Shown here one piece after another: positions 13,601 through 24,335 of a DNA stretch of 64,000 nucleotides. The notes under the pieces are model-generated. The model was not told where the DNA came from and searched no databases. It saw only the letters and a program-made list of their open reading frames with translations. How positions within the stretch are numbered: the stretch's first letter is position 1; each line of letters starts with the position of its first letter. Position numbers and translations under genes: made by a program. This DNA comes from Hymenolepis diminuta (taxonomy: Eukaryota; Platyhelminthes; Cestoda; Cyclophyllidea; Hymenolepididae): positions 958,513 through 1,022,512 of the forward strand of contig CAADRB010000016.1 in the NCBI GenBank assembly GCA_900708905.1. Reading direction: 5' to 3'.

Positions 13601-16600
13601 ACCTGATCTGACCAATAGCCAGGTTCCTCTCATGCTCGGCGTGTGTTTCCTATTGGCCAGCAAGATTGTGGTTTATAGCATCTTGAAAGATAAAAAGGTT
13701 CAGCTTGCTTCCAGCATTATATATTGAACTGAGTCAGCTGTATCTCTCACTATAGTATGTTGGAGACTAATGTAAATAAAAAATATCCAAAACAAACTCA
13801 AAGGGACGTGAATATGAAGTTACGAAGAGAGGTATTCTTATTTCAGGTACTTATCGCATGACTTATATTGCATTACACTACTGAGTTGTTCTGAAAAATA
13901 AATCAAATCCCTGGTTGGCCAGAACCAATAAATAAATGGATGGATTAGAATATAGAAGAACGAAAAGTTGAGAAGGGCATCAATAGTATGCATAGTGTAA
14001 AAAATTTTTTTGTTTTAATATAATCTATCAAAAATATTAGGGTCTATAAATAACGTTCTATGATTTAATAATCGAATAAGGTGAAAAAAAGGATATATAG
14101 AAAGAGATATCAACAACTTACGTTAATGCCGGAGAGCATATTCCTCTGTTGTACCACTCCCCATGGGGCAATACCTAAAGCGACGATTTTAGACCCTCTC
14201 ACATGGACCTCACTTCCCAGTGCTTCACCAACATGACTTGTCACACCTTTCAATAAAAAATAAGGGATAGAGATGAAAAATTTTTGGAATCGCAATATCC
14301 CTCATGATATGCAAAAGTTCAAATAAATGTATTATTTTTATTGAAACAATTCCAGTAGAAAATGTTTTTACCTATAACTCACCTGTATCAAGACCATTGG
14401 TAATAACCCATGCACCGGTAGTTTTTGCGGCACGTAGTAAACCGCGTTTGACAACGGAAGCAAGTTTCGATTGAAGTGAAGCGTTGGCCAAACCTCCAAG
14501 TACGGAGATCACCAAAGATGGGACTCGTAAACGCCATTCACGAAGCAGTAACTGCACGACGGTTTCCGGTGGCGTATCGTAGTTTATTCGAACGTACTAA
14601 AAGGTGGAGTTTCAAAGACGATAAGATTGTGTAAAATGAGTAATGCATCGTAAAGGTTCCTATTTGGAAATTAGGAGCTGTTTGGATACTTAATTTTTAT
14701 TAAATCTTATTCTTGCTTTTCTCTAATATTATTTGATCAACTGAAATCCATAACTTTAAACGTGATATAAATTGGGGCTGTCATGATGAACCATAAAATC
14801 CCTAGATTCAGTTTCACCAGCTAGTCAGAATGGCTAGATTATTTAACCATCCAGTCATGTCCCACTTCTATATGGGGACTTATTCCCAGTAAGAAAAAAG
14901 AGTTAGCCAGGGTCCTATGCTCTGAGGATAATATCGAGTAAGTCTAGATAAGTGACCATTGACACGCGAGCGGCGTGGAACTTCTGATATGCATGTGTTC
15001 TCCTCTCTCTTTAAATAACTACATTCAAATTCTTGCGTCCCATTATACTGTGTACCTTTCTTCTCTTAGAAACTTCATTTCTGCTCAGACTAATTAAACC
15101 TAGAGAATCTAGATGCTAGCTTTGTTCCCTTATCTACTGCTAACTCATCAGGGTTAACCAATTAGGCTTTTCACAATACTGCTATGGAAGGATGTACTTT
15201 CTCCATATACCTCAAGCGTTCTTTTGAACCACATATTGTCCCATATGACTCATCTGTCCTAACTATCATTTGACGAGTTTTTCTGCTGCTTTTCTAACTA
15301 ACAGTCGACGGCACAGATGATAACTCGATCTGTTTATCATTTTCCATTCACTCCTGGCGAATGATTTGTCCTTGTTCTCAATCTTCAGTTCTTTTTCTCT
15401 CCCCTTGCCATTTTCTGTTCAGTTATAAATTAAAGTGTCGGTCTCCACTCAGTCTCCGTCTTTTGATTCGGAAAGGATCTTTATTCACTGGCGATCATTA
15501 GAAACATTATTAATATTGTAATTGGAATCCACATTGTACATCTGTCACATCCACCTTGAAGTATTTTCCTATAACACTTTTAACTATATATTTCTACCTC
15601 TTTACTCGATATTCCACGAAAATGTTTGGTTTGGTCTTTAAGAAAGTCTTCAGTTGACAAAATTAGTGTTACTTTATTAAGATAAGCAGGCAACTGGTAA
15701 TAGGAGACATACGAGATCGTCTCTCTACCTAAACACCACAGTCGTTTTATTTCAGTGAATTTGAATCATGATCCGTTTACTACTTACTCTGGCTTTGGTA
15801 GGATGTGGACCGCCTTGAAATTCGACGGTTCCAAAAGCTGTCGTGGGCACTGCTTGAGTATGGGTCTTCACTTGCCACCTTTCTGGTTTTGTTGGACTGC
15901 GTGGGAGCATGAAATTCACTTGAGCTTCGCGAATAACTTTTATTTCGTGTTCTTCGAGGAATCGACCACAACCACAACTGCAAAAACAAAAGGCGAATTT
16001 TGAAAACTGAAAGTGGAATTGTTGTTAAAATGCAATAGAGTATAGTTCGGCTAATCAGTGAAGACTCAATTCTCCAAATCCACAGCTGACCCACCAAAAT
16101 TAATGAGCGTATGGCGGACTCAGATAGTGCTCTAGACAAGTACCCAAAAGACTGATTATGGCTCCCAATCAGATTCATTTGTGTATTTCATTTCCCAATG
16201 ATATATGGCCTCACTGTGTGCAAAAAGGGTCAAATTGTAAGGGTCCTTCATTTTTAGTCAGTTCCACTATCTACACTCACAACTCAGATATGCCTTCCTT
16301 TTTTGGATGCAAATATGGAATTGCAGTTGCATCAAATCTCAAAGGAACATAATGCAGGTGATTTGATCTTGCAGTTGTCTAAAAAAGTTCTCTTTTATGA
16401 AAAACTGGACAATAATATGGGATCATTTTAAAATGAAGAAGAAAAATTTCAGTATAAGATCTAAGTATCATTAACTCTTCAAAAATGAGTGTTGTACGAA
16501 GACAACCATTCAGGAATCTTGCAAATGGATCCTGCAGTTGATCGTAATGCAACGAACAAATTAATGTAAGTAAAATTTGGATATCAAAATAATTCCAAAA

Positions 16601-18180
16601 TGCTGAAATAAGGCTGTCTAATCACTCGGATTTGTTTACTTTGCTTTTGTCCATTCTTTGTTTCATCAATTTATTCGGATTATTCTATCGTTTCTAGTGT
16701 TAGGATGTTTCTTTGAATTGAAATCGGAAGTTTATTGAAGGCGAGCTCTGCTCAGTTACAAACTTTTAGTAGATCTCAAAGCCGTAAATCTTCGCTTATA
16801 CAAGGTGAATACTCTACTAGAGTAAAAATGAGAGTGATGCAACCAACCATTCCCTAAAATCGCACAATTTCAAATGTTAACTTTCTTCTAGCATCAAATC
16901 ACTTAGAGCTGGACCTGAATCGCTGGACCACGTAATCGCTTTGAAAACCATTCTCCAACAGAACAAAGAGGCGCAAATTGCAACTTCAGTTCCAGAGATA
17001 TTCTTATATTTTGAGAAAGGTAACTTCTTATTTTATCTTTCCTGCGATATACTCATAGCTATACATCTTAAGGTCAAAATTGTATCTGTAATATGAATAT
17101 TAACAAATCAATTTACATGATCAAATGACCTTAATAATAAAGGAAGACTCTTACCTGACTAAACAGCATCGGTATAAATCACCATTACTTTAAAATTACA
17201 CTCTATATTTGTTTGTATTTTGGCAGAAAGAGTTCATTCGATGTGGTGAACAAAAATGCTTCAATTTTAAAGGGCTTTTTCAACTTGTAGAGGTGTGAAA
17301 GTCATTTTTATGTCGAAGAGAAACATCAGCCATTGATTGCAAATCTTCACATTCATCAAAATGGATGACCGATTATATATTTCAAGTCTGATTAAGAAAA
17401 TTGCTTTCAAATAATGATATTGGGCCGAACCGAAAGGATCGTTGGATCTCGCTGATGGAAAACTTAAAGTAGCACTAAAGCTACGTTAGGAGCCCTGCCA
17501 GGTCTTGCTTAGAGATATCACCTTCCCAAACCTATGATTTTCCTAAATGAGAAGATCAGGGGTAGACCTTGACCACTCATCAATTAGACAAATGGAATTA
17601 ATGAGAAAAAAGGGAGGGGGTAGAAAAAAACAGGAAGTTAGAAATGTAGAGATTAATGTCAGCCTTGGAACTCTGAGTTGCAATGACAAGGGCAAACGAA
17701 GGTATTATAAGTAACATGATGAACCAGAAAGTTCTATACTTATAATCTCACAAGGGAATCGGAATGGCTGTATTATTTAGTCATTCAATTAAGTTTTATC
17801 TAGCGCGAATACCTGGCCTGGAAAAAGAGCCAACCAGCGTCTATTGTCCTGCGGATACTATCGATACTACCCCGTGACCAACGACACACGAGCTGTGCAG
17901 AACTTCTGGTGTACGCGTGCTCCCTTCTTTCTCCTGCTATTTGTTGATATCTGTTAATATCTAACCTGTAGCCTCTAATAGGACATATATATAATATGAC
18001 CACTATCAAACTTCAAGCGATTATTCAATTTACTTTAATCTGATAAAGAATTACCAATTATTAAAAATATTTGAATATAATTTCCTACAGTCTGCAATTA
18101 GTTCTTCAATTTTGTAGCAAACAGTTTAGATAGATGACAGATACATAAATAGATTAGACAGATAGATAGACAGGTAGATG

Positions 18181-18227
<47 letters not shown>

Positions 18228-21200
18228 GAATGGAGTGTTATGAAGAAAAGTGGGAAGGCAGAACACACTTCTGTGACCCCAATTCGCTTCCTGAGCGACT
18301 AGTCTCCTATTTGGGCCACTGTTAGCTTTTCTTGAAGTTCTTAAATTTTATAAGGAGATTTCTATGTATTTTTTGGAATTACCTTATATAGGCGACTATG
18401 TAGCTTTAATTAAATAAATATAGAGGCAGATATTTGATATGATAAGAAGACTCAACTTACCGATCAGAGTGTTTAATTGAAGGAACGTATTTTGCACAAT
18501 TGAGTTGGGTAATCTTTTGCTCGATCCATGTAGGCTACAAATTAAATCTCAACAATTATTTTTCGTTCATTTTTAGAGGAATGTCAAAATATCATTAAAA
18601 ATTGGCCAAATTTGGACCGATTAATCCAGAAAATATTGATTATTGACTAATTGAGGGAAGTATTAACAGCACTTGGCTCGGGTACCTTGGAACCGCTCTT
18701 ATGAAGCACTCGTATTGATTACAATCATTCAATGCTATTGGCTACACACATCACTAATCTCAACTTCTTGGGGAGGCGAATTCATTACAATGCCATTGCC
18801 AACCACTTATTTTCATGAACACTGTATTTTAGTCAAAAATGAAGTGGACCAAATTCAAATATTAAAACTTTAGATCATTAGAATATAACTTTGTGAACTA
18901 TGCCTATCAAGAAGATAATGCATACTCACATACGTTCGACTACGCTCTCCCTTCAATATTCATTAGAATTTTACCATTTCTCCTTCTTGTAATCATCCTT
19001 GACATCTGGATTCTGGACAGTAAATACCCGAACATCGCTTCATTCTCTAACGTTTGTAGTTGTCCCACACACAGTTGTAATTCGCGCAGTATAACACTAT
19101 GAGCAAAAATAAAATTTTTTTCTCTCTTGGGTCCTCTGGGTCTTTTGTACGTAGAAATCAATCTGCTAAGGTGAGTAAACGCTTTCTACTAATTAATAAT
19201 TGTGAATATATGTTACATTAAAATTATTAATAATTAATATTTCGTATTTGTTCTTTAATGAAGTTAGGTATACATAAATTGCAAAGAATTTAGCGTAAAT
19301 TACTTCAAAATCATGATGTTGTCAACCATTTTTTCTGCATTCCCAGCCAAGTGCTTACGTACCTAAAATTTCTCCGTCTTTGAAGAAATGCTTTAATTTG
19401 TTTTAATCAGTTAAAACATTATAAGATTTAAAAGAGGGTGCTTAACATAGCTGTGGTGAAACTATTTTTCACACCCTTTACTAGCGGATCCTTAATGATA
19501 TCATATCAATAACAACTAACACTTGCCATGCTTTTGATAGTTAAGCACGTAATTATTTCAACAATTCTGTTATGTAGTTCTGAATCCAGGCAAAACTAAT
19601 AACAACTCCTCGTTAATTTAATCCTCAGACGGTGGGTTATATTTCATATCACTAAGAGAAATACCCTTCCTAAGTAGATAGGTCATTTATTTAACACACT
19701 GAGATCATAAATCGTTGACCTTAAGAAAACACCGCTTATTTGGCTCACCTAAATAAAAAATGTTACCTAACTCTGCTCTGCTATGCTAAGATCGTAGAAA
19801 CTCATTCTATTTGTTCAACCTTTGGAAGAAACAGACAATAAACTGAGTGGCAAGACCTACTATCACCATTCAACACCTCGTTAATAAGCATTGGATTAGA
19901 ATTTGTTCGTGAAACATGAATTTTGGAACGTAAACTGCATATACAAAAAAATATATTGTTCGACTCGAATCTGAAATCAAATGAAGCGGGGGTATTTGAT
20001 ATTCCCAACAACTTCTTTTCAATCGAGTCCAGTTGCTCTCCCAAAATGAAAAATTGTTCTGACTTGCTGTGGTTTATAATAATAGTAGCCGTAGCGAAGG
20101 GAAGAGTTTCATCACTTTTATTCATAGGGAGACGTCTTCACAGGTAGAATGAGAAGTAAAATTCGAATGAAAATAGGGAATGAAGGCAATGTAGGTGTGA
20201 TTAAGGAAATCAGGGGAACCTTACTTCACCTTTTACCTCTGAATCATCAGGACATCTGCTTCCTCACTTTTATTGTTGAATTTGGTCTCGTCTTATCGTC
20301 ATCTTTGTCTTCATGGAAAAAATTCGGAAAGCTTGACTTTATCCGGTTGCACAACCGTTCTTTTTTTAAGTTGAGACATGATCATTCTTTTTTTCGCACT
20401 CACGCAATCTCCCCCTCTTTTTCAATCCTCACGTAAGTTCACTTCAAAAAATCCAAGAATAGATCGTGAGGACTGAACTACGACACACCAGATAGCAATG
20501 CAACGAATTAACCGTATTAATCAACAGGTGAACAACAAGATAAATACGATTTCAGTTCATTTTAAATGCTTTAATACTCCTAGATGGTAATCTTAAGCCT
20601 ATTTAGGATGGTGTTTTCCATAGTAGCATCATGGGGCCTTCCAGGTGCGCAACTCGAATTCTGTCATTTCCTCCTTAAGAACCGTACTTAACTAATGCAG
20701 TTGGTCATTCTGCTCATACCGCGTGCACCGATGGGCATCGAATCCTCCACTTCTAGCTTTGCAGACGAGCAGGCTATTCACTGAAGTCCTGAATATTACT
20801 TTGTTATTTTACTTGATCCCACCTTTGTCCCATATTTGGATTAGCCAATTCAATTATATTAGGATAAAGTTACGTCATTTTTTAATTGGAAAGGTAAAAC
20901 GTCTTCTGCGTGGTAATATAGGCCACTGAAGTTGGTGCTCAGTTATGAACGGGACACAAAACGACAGGCAAAATAATAACACTGCTCAATAAAATTGCTA
21001 AATAATAATTCATAGGAATTAAAGCTGCTGCTTTACCGGAACGAAGGTCGATTGAGACGATGACGATGATGACGACGATGACGAGGACGATGAAGAGCTT
21101 GAACTAGAACCCAGGGTGGTGGTCGAATTAGATGAGTTCTTTTTTCGTACATTTCGATGGCCGTAACAATGCTGGGAAATGTGGTGAAGGGGTAGAGGAG

Positions 21201-21348
21201 AAGGCATCAGATGACGTCTGTGATGATGATGGTGATGTGGGAGGTGGAGGTCATGCTGCGGATCCATTGCAGAGATATCCTGGATGCTTACCGCGGCAAC
21301 TGGAGATTGTGGAGATTTTAGATTTGATGATGGAAGTGGCAAGGCCAT
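1690..21348 (-). CDS. TRPM-family cation channel, N-terminal 1028 residues (17 exons; channel domain not seen)
   Basis: Transient receptor potential melastatin channel subunit, a plasma-membrane cation channel. Exons (minus strand, 5' to 3'): 21348-21037, 18534-18461, 15977-15788, 14596-14383, 14246-14122, 12391-12205, 11321-11144, 11070-10947, 9704-9632, 8666-8560, 8390-8193, 7534-7412, 7219-6935, 6416-6322, 5027-4548, 2443-2242, 1807-1690. All phases join. TRPM hallmarks appear in family order: PTWIEQKITQLNC, DAFGT-like TAFGTVEFQGG, LVISVLGGLANASLQ, TTGAWVITNGLDTG, GIAPWGVV, HNYFLLADNGTSG, LRRRLEQYL, VPVVGVLIEGG, PVPVVICDGSGRAADLL, LENAMTDALVNDRLEFVQLL, LLQWALLTCRF, GEEAIAK, LTYELRNFSSNTCLSLA and FLEFKTREE. 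These form the melastatin homology region including the nucleotide-binding-like SLOG fold. The start is the first in-frame ATG after an upstream TAA and has a good context (AAAATGG). The last exon ends in phase 1, so the reading frame continues; segments S1-S6 are not found in the window. Schistosomes have a TRPM that is the praziquantel target; whether this is its ortholog or another paralog cannot be told here. The last three exons (low-complexity linker) are the least certain. Confidence 0.92.
4563..4637 (-). repeat. Hexanucleotide-like coding repeat giving a 22-Ser tract in TRPM
   Basis: Within the 480-bp exon at 5027-4548, an alternating AGTTCT/AGCTCC-type repeat encodes 22 consecutive serines (residues 892-913). 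They follow the FLEFKTREE segment, in the linker between the cytosolic homology region and the channel. The exon ends shortly after the tract with a weak GTCGGT donor. Such tracts are prone to slippage, so length may differ between individuals. Confidence 0.8.
8391..8559 (-). other. GC-AG intron in the TRPM gene
   Basis: The exon 8666-8560 ends in TCG and is followed by GCAAGT rather than GTAAGT; the intron ends in TTTTCCAG before 8390. Phase 0 on both sides gives NDWS|KPALENAM, matching the family order. No GT donor nearby keeps the frame, so this is a non-canonical GC-AG intron of 169 bp with otherwise consensus positions +3 to +6. Confidence 0.75.
10740..10890 (+). repeat. Dispersed repeat family A, copy in a TRPM intron
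   Basis: A pyrimidine-rich stretch followed by GCGAAAGGCTATTGTATCTT resembles 24010-24190, where the matching part reads CCGGAAAGGCTATTGTTTCC. Both continue into similar AAGAAAGATCAT / AAGAAGACCAT sequence. The copy is short and diverged. Element class is unknown. Confidence 0.5.
12890..13680. repeat. Two diverged direct copies of an unknown repeat in a TRPM intron
   Basis: The blocks at about 12950-13220 and 13450-13660 share order and wording: GTCTAAAT near the start, then ATGAAAG, AAATAAGGACCAAGA, and a GTGTGT-containing end. This suggests two tandemly placed insertions of one family or a local duplication. No coding content or terminal inverted repeats were seen. Confidence 0.45.
14777..15010 (+). 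repeat. Dispersed repeat family B, copy 1 (TRPM intron 3)
   Basis: Shares ATGATGAACCA, AATGGCT...TTATTTA, TGACCATTGACACGCGAGC, GGAACTTCTG and a following CTCC-rich end with 17708-17945, in the same order and orientation. About 230 bp long and diverged. No ORF. Likely an old non-autonomous element. Confidence 0.55.
17708..17945 (+). repeat. Dispersed repeat family B, copy 2 (TRPM intron 2)
   Basis: Second copy of the repeat at 14777-15010: ATGATGAACCA, GGAATGGCTGTATTATTTA, GTGACCAACGACACACGAGC, AGAACTTCTGG, then a CT-rich end. The two copies sit in neighbouring introns of one gene. The minus-strand ORF across this copy is not a gene. Confidence 0.55.
18125..18227 (+). repeat. GATA tetranucleotide microsatellite
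   Basis: Imperfect GATA units begin near 18125 and become a pure GATA array at 18181-18227. It lies in TRPM intron 2, upstream of exon 2 in genomic coordinates. It is a likely length-variable marker. Confidence 0.95.
21037..21348 (-). CDS. First coding exon of the TRPM gene: His/Ser-rich N-terminus
   Basis: This exon encodes 104 residues that precede the conserved TRPM region. It carries a run of six His (residues 38-43) and 18 Ser (81-98), then a GTAAAG donor in phase 0. The next exon (18534-18461) starts in phase 0 with the conserved TRPM motif PTWIEQ, which is why I assign this exon to the same gene despite a 2.5-kb intron. The alternative is that an unrelated short ORF happens to have a matching donor. 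The plus-strand ORF across the same bases is a shadow. Confidence 0.6.
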
Positions 21349-22722
21349 TTTCAGATTCTTCAGAGGACGAAAAAAGCAGGAGCATTAACTCATGACTTGA
21401 AATGATTTTCTAGTGGCCTCTAAGAGGAGCATGATAGATGGAGGCTTTTAATCTCCTGAGACATACTGAAGACATACAACTCGATACATCTTGAAACTTC
21501 AAAATTAGCTATCTGCAAAGATTTCCAAACAGTAATCAAGTGGTTTTGTGTATAACGTGTTCTGTGTATTCATTATAACCAAAATTAAATTCTAGAGGTA
21601 CATTAATTTGGAGAAATTTCTATGAAATGTTTTCTATTCAGAATATTTAAAGTTTTCTCTTCGAGAAAATGATTTCAATCAACTAAAAGTAAAACAATAA
21701 TGTTTGAGCCTTAAAAAAGCATAGACCATTTGAAGTAATATAAAACTTCAATAAATTATTATTGAATTCAGATTATCTTACAAGTCTAACCAGACTTTGA
21801 TTAACTATTAATTACCAAGAGTTGTGAAATCATATAATAAAACCTTATTCATAAAAATTAAACCTAACCATGCATAACCTTCGGATTAATGCAAAACTGA
21901 TCATCGTAATTCTTGAAACAATAAAAGGATTATTAATGTACATATTTACCAATTTAAGTCAGCATTAAGGGTAAAAATACAAAATGAAAACATAAAGTTA
22001 TAAACAAATAAAATAAGTATTATTTAATATAAGATTAAAATAAAGTGCACTTTGATTTTGCCATAGAAAAAACAAGTTATTTCTATTTTATCAAAGAGGA
22101 AGTCTACTTATAATAATTCAGTAGTATCCGATAGGGCAAGGTAGTTGATTCAGGGCTCGCGGTTGGTTGCTTTGGCAAGACTTGTAGTGCAGAATGAGGG
22201 TGTATTCGAGGCGACAGTATAGCTGACTTTGAATTCAAGTTGGGGGCAGCCCATAAACGTATTGTGCATTCTTTGATGACGGCGAATCTCTGCTTCTGCT
22301 GAAGATTTCAATAAATAAGTTTTGACCGGAGCTACCGGAGATGTAGGAATTCTTTGACCGAATCAGGAAGTTGTTTTAAAAAGAAAGGTTCGATAGGTCT
22401 AGTGAATGGAGAGATACATGTTGGTCTAAACGTTTGGCAGATAAAATTCAATGTTAAATAATGTAAAGTTTATATTATTTTAAATTTAGCTGAACTAAAA
22501 CAAAATTATATGTTTCCTTACAATCGTAAAGAAGGTATATTCACTTAGAAATCACAGATTATTTTGATTAGGCCATCTACGAAACTTTCGAATCAATTCA
22601 AACTCAGTAGACCTCTTCAGAATTTTTATGAAGACCTGCAAACCATTGATTTTATAAATGTACCCCAATCGAAACTTTTTCCGCTTCTTATCTCTAAAGA
22701 GCGAGATCTTAAAATTGATAGG

Positions 22723-23190
22723 TTAGTAGTCTGTGATAATCACAGAGATATTATTTGATGAGAATGCAGGAAGAGTGGTTCCAATAGCTATTTGTTGAAG
22801 GAACCTCTTATAGACAAGATCAGGTAGAGCGAAAGGGCATAAAGGTCTATAAGAATAGGAAGGAAAGAAGTATGAATCAAGTAACATCGAAGAGTACAAA
22901 GGTGAGAAGAACCTATCATCTTCCGTTTCTATCTCCTGCAGCATGGAAGTGAACGTAAGCATAGCTCGACACATTAGCTTCCCAATGGTTAACTCTGTCC
23001 TCATATTGATTCGTGTACTAGCAAGCGCCTTAGTACTTGCTGGTGAAGTTTCTAGCTAAGCCTATTTCTAATTCCTCTTCAGCAACGTGGTTATTGGCTT
23101 GCGACTTCTTAGATTTCAACACATTGTTCACCAGTGGTACAGCAACCAGTGGGCAACGATACTCACGTCCGATGAAGGGCCTAATCAACT
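22723..23190 (-). other. Two adjacent unrecognised open segments
   Basis: On the minus strand an open segment from about 23190 reads PFIGREYRCPLVAVPLVNNV and ends at a stop near 23036. A second ORF starts with ATG at 23004 and runs 93 codons to 22723. I recognise neither. They could be a degraded mobile-element protein or chance ORFs; splice sites do not clearly join them. Confidence 0.2.
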
Positions 23191-23335
23191 TTATTGATTA
23201 AAACTACTCAAGAGAGTACTAAGAAAATTCCAATTTCATTTTTATCAGAGCTATAAAGTACTACTCCTCTATTTAAGAATAATTCTTTGTTGTAGTAGCG
23301 GTCAACATTACCGTCTGATATCATAAGACGATTCT

Positions 23336-23402
23336 CATAGGTACATATCCACTAATATGGATGGCCAGCCGCGCTAATTAATTTTAGTCAATAAGAAGAA
23401 TG
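23336..23402 (+). repeat. tRNA-like SINE, tail fragment
   Basis: GGATGGCCAGCCGCGCTAAT followed by TTTTAGTCAATAAGAAGAA matches the shared tail of the copies at 28250-28300 and 36830-36892. Only the 3' part is visible. Confidence 0.55.
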
Positions 23403-23989
23403 ATAGAATGCAAGTTTCTCTTCTGAGGAACTACAGACTACCTCTTATCCATCTGGTTCAAGTGTTGTTAGTGGTTTCCTAATGGGTTTGAGGAATTTAT
23501 TTTTCTCTTTAAAGAGTTTAGAGCTATTATTTATCATCATGCAAAAGTACACCTTGTTTCTTGTTTGAGGTTACAATGTAAATTATATTCCAGAGGCTTT
23601 TCTTGGTTGAACTGTACTTCTGCAGGGCAGGATCAAATCTAACAAAACTTTCGAAAAAAACATGAAAAAATTTGGAGATTGTTTTTACCAGACCAGGTAG
23701 GTTGGTGAATCAACATAACTTAGAATGTAGCAATAATTCAGCATTCCCAAGATGTCAGATTATAATTTCTTCCAAAAAATCAACAACTGTGCCTAATCTA
23801 ATGCAAATGAAAGCAGGTTGTCCTTCAGTGTGAAATCAATCCCCGATAAATTGTTAAATGTTATATAAATGTAATCCTTCCAATCAGCTTCAAATTGAAA
23901 ATTTTCAAAACGCCTAAAATAGTCTTAAATGCAATATTTTCGGCCGCGTCTCGAGATTTGCGAGCCAAAGAAAGAGTTAAATCACTTAC

Positions 23990-24335
23990 TAATCTCGGAA
24001 CTGAAGTAAGTGAAATCTCGACGTTTATCCTGCTATTTTCTCCAAATCCCTCTTCTTACTCCTTCCTCCTTTCCCCTCTTACCCGTTACCAATAAACGGG
24101 TGGTCCTTCTTAACTCCTGGTCTTCTCACTCCGGAAAGGCTATTGTTTCCTCTTGGCCCTAAGAAGACCATACTTTCTATAAGGAGATATCTATCTTAGT
24201 TTGTTAGAGAGTTTAAAGTAGCTTTATTGACGGGATTAGCGAGTAGACGTCACCTTAACACAACCTGCTACTTTAAGCCTTAACCTCATCGAATGGCACT
24301 AGTTTGAAACTTGTTGTAGAGCATAATAAGGTTGA
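23990..24335 (+). repeat. Dispersed repeat family A, longest copy
   Basis: Contains a pyrimidine-rich block, GGAAAGGCTATTGTTTCC, GAGTTTAAAGTAGCTTTA and CAACCTGCTACTTTAAGCC. The second half matches 28540-28640 (TTTAAAAGTAGCTTTAATTG, AAACCTGCTATTCG) and the first half matches 10790-10880. This suggests one element of at least 340 bp. Class unknown; the arrangement would suit a non-autonomous LTR. Confidence 0.5.

Noticed and set aside
21132..21395. Plus-strand Asp/Gly-rich ORF
   Set aside because: Antisense to the TRPM first coding exon; composition follows from the His and Ser tracts.
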